A stretch of DNA of 7,097 nucleotides from an uncultured Erysipelotrichaceae bacterium (GCA_947575425.1 CANPNQ010000049.1:1-7097), one strand, 5' to 3'; shown: positions 1 to 6,300, counted from the stretch's first letter. Numbers and translations are program-made. The notes: generated by a model not told the origin, from the letters alone.

Positions 1-323
1 TTTACTCAGATACGCAGCACGCATTGCTCCCTATAATTGCGAAACATGTATCGGAGTGGTTTATGATAAATTCCTTGTTAGGGATAGGAAAAAGGTATTT
101 CAATTTTAGCGGGAAAGGTGCAACATACCTCGCAAAGCGATCATATACTTTTTATATGTTTCATTTTATTTGGGTCGTATTATTCCAATCTATTTTGTCT
201 CATGTTTGTAGAGACAATACCATTTTATTATATGTTTTACCGGTGCTTTTTGCCTATGGAGCAACATGGTTATGCTGTGAGATATGTAACAGAGTCATCT
301 TTTTTCTCTTTCCTTCGCCATAG
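1..323 (+). CDS. Membrane acyltransferase-like protein, C-terminal fragment (5' end outside window)
   Basis: The reading frame is open from the window edge (first full codon at 3) to a TAG at 321-323, giving about 106 residues of a longer protein. It is strongly hydrophobic, with two likely membrane segments: one around the stretch FYMFHFIWVVLFQSIL and one around LLYVLPVLFAYGATWL. The segment YLAKRSYTFYMFHFIW resembles the late transmembrane region of acyltransferase-3 family proteins (integral membrane O-acyltransferases), which often carries a pattern like 'S-[FY]-x-[FIL]-Y-x-x-H'. Such enzymes acylate cell-surface sugars or lipids. This is a family-level resemblance judged by eye; catalytic N-terminal residues lie outside the window, so the substrate cannot be named. 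A TTG at 24 could be mistaken for a start, but the frame continues upstream of it. No convincing intrinsic terminator follows. It belongs to a different transcription unit from the his genes. Confidence 0.6.
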   Translation, partial: YSDTQHALLPIIAKHVSEWFMINSLLGIGKRYFNFSGKGATYLAKRSYTFYMFHFIWVVLFQSILSHVCRDNTILLYVLPVLFAYGATWLCCEICNRVIFFLFPSP

Positions 324-365
324 CAGCATGTTCAAGAGAAAAGATAAATACCCCTTTAACGGCGG

Positions 366-482
366 TTATCTGATCAGAGCATCCGCTGCCTTTTTATTTT
401 CAGCAGCTACCAAGGAATGAAAGAATGCGGCAATAGAAATGTTTGAGAGCAAAAATGACACAAGCAAAGCATCTGCTGTCAA
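366..482 (-). CDS. Candidate small hydrophobic peptide (38 aa, TTG start)
   Basis: On the minus strand a TTG at 482-480 opens a 38-codon frame ending in TAA (368-366). A strong Shine-Dalgarno GGAGG (plus-strand CCTCC at 491-495) sits 8 nt upstream, with a second AGGAGG just behind it. The peptide begins MTADALLVSFLLSNISIA. It has one hydrophobic segment of about 21 residues followed by a charged tail containing AAENKK. That shape (short, single membrane span, lysines after the span) is typical of small membrane peptides, including Firmicute holin-like or type I toxin peptides, but I cannot confirm membership in any family. An in-frame ATG at 509-507 would add nine residues (MRKRREDFA) but lacks a well-spaced ribosome binding site. 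No clear promoter or terminator was found for it. It is divergent from the his operon and convergent with the acyltransferase gene. It could be a chance ORF. Confidence 0.35.
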   Translation of the reverse strand: MTADALLVSFLLSNISIAAFFHSLVAAENKKAADALIR

Positions 483-528
483 AGCAAAGTCCTCCCTCCT
501 TTTACGCATTTCCGTACAAGCACTATCT

Positions 529-548
529 GAAGGATCAGGCAATCCTTC
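529..548. repeat. Perfect 7-bp inverted repeat / hairpin
   Basis: GAAGGAT (529-535) and ATCCTTC (542-548) are exact reverse complements around a 6-nt loop (CAGGCA). No T-run follows on either strand, so it is not a standard intrinsic terminator. It may be an RNA hairpin, a protein-binding palindrome, or chance. Confidence 0.35.
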
Positions 549-671
549 CGCATGAACATCGCATAAGCGAATAACCTCTGCATAAGAACAAGTAAACCGC
601 CTCCATTCTTCGATGATCGATGCAGCTCCGTCCTATTCTTACACTTGTTTTCTGAAAATTTTTGAAAACTG

Positions 672-700
672 TTGACATAAGATGAAAGAAGGATTATCAT
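672..700 (+). promoter_or_regulatory. Sigma-A type promoter of the his operon
   Basis: A perfect -35 box TTGACA (672-677) and a -10 box TATCAT (695-700, five of six consensus bases) are separated by 17 bp. The upstream stretch 648-668 is rich in A/T tracts and could act as an UP-like element. Transcription would begin near 705-708, a few bases before the first strand of T-box Stem I at 714. This fits the expected geometry of a T-box transcript. Start site inferred, not measured. Confidence 0.85.
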
Positions 701-797
701 ATATACCATAAAAAGCTAAGAAGGGAAATAGTAATTGCGGCGCGCTGTTCAAAGAGAGTTTCGCAAGGTGAAAAGAAACATCAGCAACCGCAAGGAA

Positions 798-800
798 CAC
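798..800 (+). promoter_or_regulatory. T-box specifier codon CAC (His)
   Basis: The triplet lies in the 3' side of the Stem I internal loop, right after GGAA and before A801, opposite the AGTA of the loop E-like motif. CAC pairs fully with the GUG anticodon of tRNA-His. The overlapping ACA (Thr) reading is off register for the usual GAA-codon-A arrangement and would not fit a his operon. Confidence 0.88.
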
Positions 801-920
801 ATCCCGGAGCTGTCAGAGTGAACCATGCAGTAATTCTGAACGGAATCCCGTGCACCGTTACAAGCACTAGAGTATGTCCGTACTCGAAGAGGTCGCTTTC
901 CGTAAGGAAGGAGATAAAGT

Positions 921-955
921 AAGGTGGAACCACGCAGGCAATCGCTTTCGTCCTT
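921..955 (+). promoter_or_regulatory. T-box antiterminator with conserved T-box sequence
   Basis: AAGGTGGAACCACG (921-934) matches the T-box consensus. AAGG (921-924) pairs with CCTT (952-955) and ACG (932-934) with CGT (949-951). This leaves exactly the 7-nt bulge TGGAACC (925-931) that accepts the tRNA 3' end. Its 3' strand is part of the terminator stem, so the two structures exclude each other. The variable base of the TGGN element is A928. Confidence 0.92.
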
Positions 956-972
956 TGGATGAAAGCTTTTTT
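944..972 (+). terminator. Intrinsic terminator of the his T-box leader
   Basis: GCTTTCGTCC (944-953) pairs with GGATGAAAGC (957-966) over ten base pairs, one of them a G950-T960 wobble, around a TTT loop. Six T residues follow (967-972). This is the default structure when tRNA-His is charged. It stops transcription about 33 bases before the hisZ start codon. Confidence 0.93.
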
Positions 973-1004
973 GTTGATGACGGAATAAGGAATGGAGGTA
1001 TTGG

Positions 1005-2132
1005 ATGATTCCTTTTACTACCCCGCAGGGGACAAGAGATCTGATCGGTGAGGAATATCAGAAAAAGCGCTGTTTGGAAAAACAGCTGATGGAAGTGTGG
1101 AGACGATGGGGCTATGAGGCGGTAATGACCCCCATGCTGGAATATTATCAAACCTTTTCCCTAGCCCAGATGAAGGATGAGGAAATGTATAAGATCCTAG
1201 ATCCCTCTAATCGCATTTTGACCTTGCGCAGCGATATGACGATTCCGATCGCTCGGGTTGCCACAAGCAAATATAAGGACGATACCGGAGCGCTGCGCTT
1301 CTGTTATTGCGCCAATGTCTTCAAGCAAAGGGAAACGATGCGCGGAAATCAAAATGAGAGTACGGATTGCGGCGTAGAACTGTTGGGAGTCGGCGCACCC
1401 TATGGTGATGTCGAGATCCTCGCCTGTGCCTTGGATGCCCTCTCTGTGCTTCAAAACGTCCGCTACACCTTGGAGATCGGAAACCGCAATTTTTTCCGCA
1501 CCGCATGTGAACTGCTGAAGCTGGATCTAGCCACTTCCAATCATTTGGCAGAGCTGATTAACCGCAAACAACTAAAGGAGCTGGATGATTATGTGGAACA
1601 GCTTTCCTTGAAACCGGATAAAAAACAGTTTTTCCGCCAACTGCCATGGATGTGCGGAGATGTCGCTATTCTCAAAGAGGCATTGTCCTATTCCTTTGAT
1701 CCCCGCTTGCAGGATATCGTAAGCGAATTGATCCATCTATGTGAACAGTTGAAGCAGTTGGGCTTTGCGGAGAGCATCTCAGTGGATTTGGGCAAGATTC
1801 CCCGCATGGAATACTATACCGGCATTATCTTTGAAGCTTTTGTGGAAGGCGTGGGAGAGAGTGTACTAAGCGGCGGGCGATATGACAGCTTATGTGCGCG
1901 TTTTGGCAAAGAGATGGAGGCAGTTGGATTTGCGATCCGCTTGGATGCCCTGATTCCCTTTGTCCAAACGCAATGCAATCAACCCTCCATTCAGATCACC
2001 TATCCGCCCCACTTACAGATGGAGGCCTTGCGTAAAGCTTCCCAGCTTCGCCAAAATCATATTGTTCGCTGTGACATGGATCCTGCGTGCAGCGAGATCC
2101 TCATTCGGGAGGTGACTTCATGTTATCAATAG
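1005..2132 (+). CDS. hisZ: ATP phosphoribosyltransferase regulatory subunit HisZ
   Basis: HisZ is a catalytically dead paralogue of histidyl-tRNA synthetase that assembles with short HisG to form active ATP phosphoribosyltransferase and confers histidine feedback control. The 375-residue product has class II synthetase landmarks: motif 1 around GYEAVMTPMLEYY (36-48), LRSDMT (74-79), a degenerate motif 2 region near RFCYCANVFKQRE (98-110), and motif 3 GGRYDSL (290-296). Several points favour HisZ over HisRS. LRSDMT carries Asp where HisRS normally has Glu, the histidine-binding loop is altered (RMEYYTG instead of RGLDYYTG), there is no anticodon-binding domain, and hisG follows directly. The start ATG has GGAGGT (994-999) at a 5-nt spacing and begins MIPFTTPQGTRDL, the usual synthetase-like N-terminus. 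The stop lies inside hisG (13-nt overlap). It is the first gene behind the His T-box. Confidence 0.93.
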   Translation: MIPFTTPQGTRDLIGEEYQKKRCLEKQLMEVWRRWGYEAVMTPMLEYYQTFSLAQMKDEEMYKILDPSNRILTLRSDMTIPIARVATSKYKDDTGALRFCYCANVFKQRETMRGNQNESTDCGVELLGVGAPYGDVEILACALDALSVLQNVRYTLEIGNRNFFRTACELLKLDLATSNHLAELINRKQLKELDDYVEQLSLKPDKKQFFRQLPWMCGDVAILKEALSYSFDPRLQDIVSELIHLCEQLKQLGFAESISVDLGKIPRMEYYTGIIFEAFVEGVGESVLSGGRYDSLCARFGKEMEAVGFAIRLDALIPFVQTQCNQPSIQITYPPHLQMEALRKASQLRQNHIVRCDMDPACSEILIREVTSCYQ

Positions 2133-2767
2133 CACTCACTAAGGGACGCTTGGAAAAACAGGCTGCCTCATTATTAAGCCAATGCGGATATGGGACGGAG
2201 GCCCTACAGGAAAAAGGAAGATCCCTCGTCTTTGCGGATTCTCAAAAGGATGTTTCTTATTTTTTAGTCAAAGCAAATGATTGCGTCACCTATGTCACAC
2301 ACGGAGTGGCAGATGTCGGTATCGTGGGCAAAGATACCTTATTGGAAAGCATCGCTGAATACTATGAACTCATGGATCTCGGCTTTGGCAAATGCCGCTT
2401 TGTCCTCGCTTCCCTGCCAAATCATGACGTGTTCCAGCGAAGTGGGCATATCAAAATCGGCACGAAATATCCAACCGTAGCCAACCGCTATTTCAAGGAA
2501 AAAGGCATGGATGTCGAAATCATTAAGATTGACGGTTCGGTGGAACTGGCACCGATTCTGCATCTTTGCGATGCCATCGTTGATTTAACGGAAACCGGCG
2601 CTACCTTAAAAGAAAACGGTTTGCTCATTTATGACACCGTCTGTGAGATCAGCGCCAGACTCATCGTCAATCAGGCAAGCTTTCGCTTAAAGCGCAAGGA
2701 AATACAGGCATTATTACATGATTTAAATCAGATGAAAGGAAGTGTGTCCTATGCTTCAAATATTTGA
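2120..2767 (+). CDS. hisG: ATP phosphoribosyltransferase catalytic subunit, short form
   Basis: This enzyme catalyses the first step of histidine synthesis, joining ATP and PRPP to give N1-phosphoribosyl-ATP in the cytoplasm. At 215 residues it is the short form, lacking the C-terminal allosteric domain of long HisG. It therefore needs HisZ, encoded just upstream. The N-terminus MLSIALTKGRL is typical. GVADVGIVGKD (62-72) and KYPTVANRYF (116-125) are family signatures. The PRPP-binding signature DAIVDLTETGATLKENGL spans 151-168. An in-frame ATG at 2087 exists, but the chosen ATG at 2120 gives the family N-terminus and has a strong GGGAGGTGA (2107-2115) 4 nt upstream. It overlaps hisZ by 13 nt and hisD by 17 nt, which suggests translational coupling and balanced production of the HisZ/HisG partners. 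Confidence 0.96.
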   Translation: MLSIALTKGRLEKQAASLLSQCGYGTEALQEKGRSLVFADSQKDVSYFLVKANDCVTYVTHGVADVGIVGKDTLLESIAEYYELMDLGFGKCRFVLASLPNHDVFQRSGHIKIGTKYPTVANRYFKEKGMDVEIIKIDGSVELAPILHLCDAIVDLTETGATLKENGLLIYDTVCEISARLIVNQASFRLKRKEIQALLHDLNQMKGSVSYASNI

Positions 2768-4034
2768 TCGCTCCCGGCAAAAAGAAATGCAGGCTTGGAT
2801 TGCAATGCGTGGACAGGGAATGAAGGAAACGATAGTGCGACAAGCCGCAGATATCATGGAAACGGTACGCCGTGATAAAGACAGCGCCCTATTTGCCTAT
2901 ACGAAACAATTCGATCATGTGGGTTTGTCCTCACTGACGGTAGATAAAAAAACTATGGAACATGCACTCCAAAAAGTGGATCCGCTATTTCTGGAAGCAT
3001 TACAGGAAGCAAAGGAAAACATCATTCGCTTTCATGAAGCGCAATACAAACAAGGCTATGAGCTGAAAGAAAAGGACAATGTCTATTTGGGTCAGCGCAT
3101 ACTTCCCTACCAGCGTGTCGGTGTGTATGTCCCCGGAGGAAGCGCCGCTTATCCCTCCAGTGTTCTGATGAATGTTTTGCCTGCCCGCATCGCAGGGGTG
3201 AAAGAGATCATCATGGTAACACCGCCGAACAAAAATGGAACGATGGATCCCAATATCGCAGCGGCTGCCATGTTGGCGGAGGTGGATCAAATCTATACCA
3301 TCGGCGGCGCCCAAGCGATCGCTGCCCTCACCTATGGTACGGAAAGTATTCCTAAAGTAGATAAAATCGTCGGCCCCGGCAATGCCTATGTCGCAGCTGC
3401 CAAACGTCTTGCCTTTGGACAGGTGGACATCGATATGATCGCAGGACCCAGTGAGATACTCATCATCGCAGATGCAGGAGCCAATCCTGCCTTTGTGGCA
3501 GCCGATCTGATCTCACAGGCAGAACACGATCCAATGGCTTCCGCCATATTATTGACGATAGATCCTACCCTTGCCAAGCAGGTACAAAATGAGGTAAATA
3601 AACAAGCAAAGGCATTGCCGCGAAAAGCGATCATTACGCAAAGTATGCAAGCCTTTGGAGCGATCATGATCTTGGAGACGATGGAGGAATGCATCGATAT
3701 CGCCAATGAACTGGCACCGGAGCACTTAGAGCTGATGGTGGAAGATTCAAAGCAATATCTCGATCAAATCCGCAATGCCGGAAGCATCTTTCTTGGTTAT
3801 ATGAGCTGTGAAGCAATCGGTGATTACTTTGGCGGTACCAATCACGTTTTACCCACCGGGGGAACTGCCCGCTTTGCCTCTGCCCTCAATGTGGACAGCT
3901 TTACCAAGAAATCCTCCTATTTGTATTGGAGCGAGGAGGCCTTGCAAAAGCATGGAGAAAAAATCATCCGCATTGCCCAAGCAGAGCAGTTAGAGGGACA
4001 TGCCAATGCGGTGAAAGTGAGGTTAGGGAAATGA
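2751..4034 (+). CDS. hisD: Histidinol dehydrogenase
   Basis: HisD is a zinc enzyme that carries out the last two oxidations, L-histidinol to L-histidinal to L-histidine, using two NAD+. The 427-residue product is full length. Signatures seen are VYVPGGSAAYPSSVLMNVLP (125-144), GGAQAIAALTYGT (185-197), IVGPGNAYVAAAKR (206-219) and DMIAGPSEILI (228-238). The zinc ligands known from E. coli HisD (Gln259, His262, Asp360, His419) have counterparts at Gln256 and His259 in SQAEHD, Asp358 in EAIGDY and His417 in EGHANA. The catalytic Glu-His pair is Glu324-His325 in APEHLE. A GTG at 2742 is in frame, but the ATG at 2751 has AAAGGAAG (2735-2742) at good spacing and starts the usual N-terminus. It overlaps hisG by 17 nt and hisC by 4 nt (ATGA). 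Confidence 0.97.
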   Translation: MLQIFDRSRQKEMQAWIAMRGQGMKETIVRQAADIMETVRRDKDSALFAYTKQFDHVGLSSLTVDKKTMEHALQKVDPLFLEALQEAKENIIRFHEAQYKQGYELKEKDNVYLGQRILPYQRVGVYVPGGSAAYPSSVLMNVLPARIAGVKEIIMVTPPNKNGTMDPNIAAAAMLAEVDQIYTIGGAQAIAALTYGTESIPKVDKIVGPGNAYVAAAKRLAFGQVDIDMIAGPSEILIIADAGANPAFVAADLISQAEHDPMASAILLTIDPTLAKQVQNEVNKQAKALPRKAIITQSMQAFGAIMILETMEECIDIANELAPEHLELMVEDSKQYLDQIRNAGSIFLGYMSCEAIGDYFGGTNHVLPTGGTARFASALNVDSFTKKSSYLYWSEEALQKHGEKIIRIAQAEQLEGHANAVKVRLGK

Positions 4035-5074
4035 GTCTTTATCAGGTCATACAGGAAAGCGGCATTTCCCTTCATGCGAACGAATCCCCTTATCCCATAG
4101 AGGATAGCATCAAGGCGGAGCTCAAGGCTGCTCTTTCCACGATTCCCTTTCACCGTTATCCCGATGATCGTGCGCTGCAATTAAGAGAGGCATACGCAGC
4201 CTATTTACGTGTAGATCCCGCATGTATCATGGCAGGCAATGGCAGTGATGAATTGATCGGTTTATTGATATCCGTATGCATCACAAAGGGAAAGCGCATT
4301 CTCACTTTAGATCCCGATTTTTCCATATATGATTATTATGCAAAACGAAACGAGGGAGTCTTAATCAAATACCCGTATGATGGAGAGAATCCCTTTGATA
4401 TCCATGATGCTATCGCCTTTGCCCAAGCACAGAGGATTGACATGATTCTCCTTTCCAATCCCAATAATCCCAGCGGACATTGGATTCCCGTGTGTGATAT
4501 TGATATCTTATGCCGCTTTTTCCCACAGATTCCGATCGTCATTGATGAAGCGTATGGTGAGTTTGCGCCGGAAAGCAGTATTTCATTGTTAGCGAAATAT
4601 CCGCAGCTATTTGTTTTGCGAACCATGTCGAAGGCATTTGGCATGGCAGGATTGCGATGCGGATTTCTGCTTGCGGACAAGGATACCATGAGCAAGCTAT
4701 CGCCTTACAAGGTACCTTATAATGTCAATGCGTTTACCCAGTGCGCCGCTGTCATCCTCTTATCTCATCAAGAGCAAATGTACCGCCATGTCCAAGCGAT
4801 CATACAGGAGCGGGAACGCTTGTATCATGCATTGCGGGAACAATTTCAGGGGATTCTTACGATCCATCCTTCTCATGCCAATTATCTCTATGGCGCATCG
4901 CGGAAAAAGGAAGAAATGATACAGGTATTAACCGATCATAATATTACCATCCGCAATTATGCCGACAGTGATCATTTCAGAATCACCATCGGTACACCGG
5001 AAGAAAATAATCTGCTTTTATCCGTATTGCAGAAGCATTTCAAACAGGAGGAAATCATATCATGCGAAAGATAA
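4031..5074 (+). CDS. hisC: Histidinol-phosphate aminotransferase
   Basis: HisC is a PLP-dependent fold type I aminotransferase that converts imidazole-acetol phosphate and glutamate to histidinol phosphate and 2-oxoglutarate. The 347-residue product has the N-terminal HANESPYP (15-22), GNGSDELI (69-76) near the cofactor phosphate, SNPNNPSG (142-149), the PLP-ring Asp172 in IDEAYGEF, and the Schiff-base Lys201 in TMSKAFGMAGLRCGF. Arg317 in HFRITIGT is the likely carboxylate-binding Arg. The frame stays open upstream to an ATG at 3926, but that would lie inside hisD. The ATG at 4031 overlaps the hisD stop as ATGA and gives a normal N-terminus. Its GAGGT (4019-4023) ribosome binding site is only moderate, so coupling to hisD translation is likely. 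The last 13 nt overlap hisB. Aromatic aminotransferase side activity is possible. Confidence 0.95.
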   Translation: MSLYQVIQESGISLHANESPYPIEDSIKAELKAALSTIPFHRYPDDRALQLREAYAAYLRVDPACIMAGNGSDELIGLLISVCITKGKRILTLDPDFSIYDYYAKRNEGVLIKYPYDGENPFDIHDAIAFAQAQRIDMILLSNPNNPSGHWIPVCDIDILCRFFPQIPIVIDEAYGEFAPESSISLLAKYPQLFVLRTMSKAFGMAGLRCGFLLADKDTMSKLSPYKVPYNVNAFTQCAAVILLSHQEQMYRHVQAIIQERERLYHALREQFQGILTIHPSHANYLYGASRKKEEMIQVLTDHNITIRNYADSDHFRITIGTPEENNLLLSVLQKHFKQEEIISCER

Positions 5075-5640
5075 CCATGACACGCACCACTAAGGAAACG
5101 GATATCACCATGTATCTTGATCTTGATCAAAGCGGTGATATTCAAATTGATACCGGCATTGGTTTTTTTGATCATATGCTGGAACTGTTTGCCTTTCATG
5201 GCGGATTTTCTCTCCAATTAAAGGCAACAGGGGATTTGAATGTCTGTGATCATCATACAATCGAGGATTGCGGCATCGTATTAGGGGACTGCTTTGCACA
5301 AGCTTTAAAGGATCGCCGTGGTATCAACCGTTATGGAAATGCGCTGATTCCTATGGATGAAGCATTGGCACAGGTGAGTGTGGATATTTCCAATCGCCCT
5401 TATTTGGTTTGTCATTGTCCCTATAAAAGAGAGCGGATCGGTGATTTCTCCTGTGAGATGCTCCGTGAATTCCTGCGTGCCTTTAGCGATCATGCAAGAA
5501 TCACTCTGCATGCCAATGTATGGTATGGAGAAAACGATCATCATAAGATGGAAGCGATCTTTAAAGCCTTGGGGAAGGCATGTAAAGAGGCGGTCGCAAT
5601 CAGCCATGATGGGATAGCCTCCAGCAAGGGGACGCTATGA
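5062..5640 (+). CDS. hisB: Imidazoleglycerol-phosphate dehydratase (monofunctional)
   Basis: HisB removes water from imidazole glycerol phosphate to give imidazole-acetol phosphate at a di-manganese centre. The 192-residue protein matches the monofunctional dehydratase. It has DTGIGFFDHMLELFAFHGG (30-48), the first metal motif DHHTIED (63-69), RRGINRYG (85-92), PMDEALAQV (97-105), the conserved SNRPYLV (110-116), and the second metal motif NDHHKMEAIFKALG (158-171). Likely ligands include His38, His64, His65, Glu68, His160, His161 and Glu164. There is no N-terminal HAD phosphatase domain as in the bifunctional E. coli protein, so histidinol phosphate must be dephosphorylated by an enzyme encoded elsewhere. 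The start has AGGAGGA (5046-5052) at about 9 nt; an ATG at 5077 would cut the conserved first strand. It overlaps hisC by 13 nt and hisH by 4 nt. Confidence 0.97.
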   Translation: MRKITMTRTTKETDITMYLDLDQSGDIQIDTGIGFFDHMLELFAFHGGFSLQLKATGDLNVCDHHTIEDCGIVLGDCFAQALKDRRGINRYGNALIPMDEALAQVSVDISNRPYLVCHCPYKRERIGDFSCEMLREFLRAFSDHARITLHANVWYGENDHHKMEAIFKALGKACKEAVAISHDGIASSKGTL

Positions 5641-6272
5641 TTGGCATCATTGATTATGGTATGGGCAATCTGCGCAGTGTTCAAAATGCATTGCAGCATC
5701 TGGGATATCGTTCTCGTTTGATTTGCGAGAGTAACGCCTTGTCCAAATGCGAACGGGTAATCCTGCCCGGTGTAGGCGCCTTTCCCGATTGCATGAAGCA
5801 GTTGGAGAAAAACGGGTTCACCACAGCCATCCCTGCCCTTGTCCAAAACCAGATCCCATTGCTTGGCATCTGTTTGGGAATGCAGGTATTGTTTGAGGAC
5901 AGTGAGGAAGGCAGTTTCTGTCATGGCTTAGGCGTGCTGCACGGACACATCCGAAAAATGCAGGATTCCCATGTCAAGATCCCCCATATTGGCTGGAATG
6001 ATCTCACCTTTCTTCAGATGGATCCGTTGCTGGAGGGATTGTCTCATCCGTATGTATACTATGTCCATTCCTTTTACGCCTGTGATTATGACAAAAAGGA
6101 TCTGCTTGCCCTCAGTCAATACGGTTCCTTGTATATCCCCGCAATCTTTCGCAAAAACAATGTCTGGGCTTGCCAGTTTCATCCGGAGAAAAGCGGTGAC
6201 AGCGGTCTGCGCCTATTACAAAACTTTTTATCCTATGATCCAAAAGCAAAAGAGCATCAGCGCAAACCATGA
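5637..6272 (+). CDS. hisH: Imidazole glycerol phosphate synthase, glutaminase subunit HisH
   Basis: HisH is a class I glutamine amidotransferase. It hydrolyses glutamine and passes ammonia through a tunnel to HisF, which makes imidazole glycerol phosphate and AICAR. The 211-residue product is of normal length. The nucleophile is Cys79 in LLGICLGMQ and the His182/Glu184 pair lies in QFHPEKSG. The N-terminal IDYGMGNLRSV (5-15), the PGVGAF loop (44-49), PHIGWN (116-121) and YYVHSFYA (141-148) are all HisH-typical. The start ATG overlaps the hisB stop as ATGA with AAGGGGA (5626-5632) in front. The partner hisF is not in the window and is expected beyond hisA. Downstream lies the only intercistronic gap of the operon (28 nt). 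Confidence 0.96.
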   Translation: MIGIIDYGMGNLRSVQNALQHLGYRSRLICESNALSKCERVILPGVGAFPDCMKQLEKNGFTTAIPALVQNQIPLLGICLGMQVLFEDSEEGSFCHGLGVLHGHIRKMQDSHVKIPHIGWNDLTFLQMDPLLEGLSHPYVYYVHSFYACDYDKKDLLALSQYGSLYIPAIFRKNNVWACQFHPEKSGDSGLRLLQNFLSYDPKAKEHQRKP

Positions 6273-6300
6273 AAATGATAAATGGAAGGAAGTGTTTCAT

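Larger units (their letters stand above)
324..671. other. Intergenic region between acyltransferase end and his promoter
   Basis: About 350 bases with no convincing plus-strand gene. It contains a candidate small minus-strand ORF (366-482), a perfect 7-bp hairpin (529-548), a loose polypyrimidine/polypurine inverted repeat (298-310 with 334-344), a 6-bp inverted repeat (342-347 with 366-371) and, just before the -35 box, an AT-rich stretch containing GTTTTC (647-652) and GAAAAC (664-669) as inverted arms. On the minus strand one frame is free of stops from 632 to 366, but it has no good start before 509. That could mean chance, or a decayed gene. Confidence 0.5.
708..972 (+). ncRNA. T-box riboswitch leader, histidine specifier (CAC)
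   Basis: This untranslated leader senses uncharged tRNA-His and controls read-through into hisZ and the genes behind it. Stem I can be drawn as AGCT 714-717 with 808-811, GGGA 723-726 with TCCC 802-805, then the specifier loop with AGTA (730-733) opposite GGAA (794-797). Next come GCGG 737-740 with CCGC 788-791, GCTG 744-747 with CAGC 782-785, and TTTC 759-762 with GAAA 775-778. The conserved AGAGAG bulge (753-758) and the distal-loop GGTGAAAA (767-774) are present. The specifier codon directly after GGAA is CAC (798-800) followed by A801. A hairpin at 870-885 lies in the Stem II region. A Stem III candidate at 896-911 has a GTAA tetraloop. The T-box sequence (921-934) follows, then the terminator. 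Specifier and downstream genes agree, so the His assignment is strong; exact Stem II pairing is uncertain. Confidence 0.95.

Noticed and set aside
298..344. Inverted repeat TCTTTTTTCTCTT / AAGAGAAAAGA as terminator of the acyltransferase gene
   Set aside because: The arms are polypyrimidine/polypurine with a 2-nt bulge and a 23-nt loop, are very AU-rich, and no T-run follows on the plus strand.
378..480. Imperfect direct repeat AGCATCYGCTGYC at 378-390 and 468-480
   Set aside because: There are only two short copies with mismatches, both inside the small ORF and coding for ADAL; no array or mobile element structure was seen.
479..709. 76-aa minus-strand ORF across the his promoter
   Set aside because: It runs through the promoter and AT-rich upstream region, has no ribosome binding site, and is in a different frame from the better small ORF.
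821..826. CAT triplet after GAAC in the Stem II region as alternative His specifier
   Set aside because: The Stem I motifs (AGTA, AGAGAG, GGTG loop) frame the loop containing CAC at 798-800; the CAT lies outside Stem I.
867..1151. 94-aa minus-strand ORF over the T-box and hisZ start
   Set aside because: It is antisense to the leader and the hisZ 5' end, with a proline/serine-rich composition from reverse reading and no supporting signals.
1005..2132. Reading the first gene as histidyl-tRNA synthetase (hisS)
   Set aside because: There is no anticodon-binding domain, LRSDMT replaces the synthetase LRPE-type motif, the histidine-A loop is altered, and hisG follows with overlap.
2742..2750. GTG start for hisD
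   Set aside because: It adds only three residues (MCP) and lies within the ribosome binding region of the better ATG at 2751.
3926..4030. Upstream ATG for hisC at 3926
   Set aside because: It would overlap hisD by more than 100 nt and add a basic, unrelated stretch; the ATGA overlap at 4031 fits the family start.
5971..6300. N-terminal extension of the GNAT frame giving a 289-aa protein
   Set aside because: The extension lies inside hisH in another frame, does not look like a protein domain, and the ATG at 6301 with AAGGA gives a normal GNAT N-terminus.
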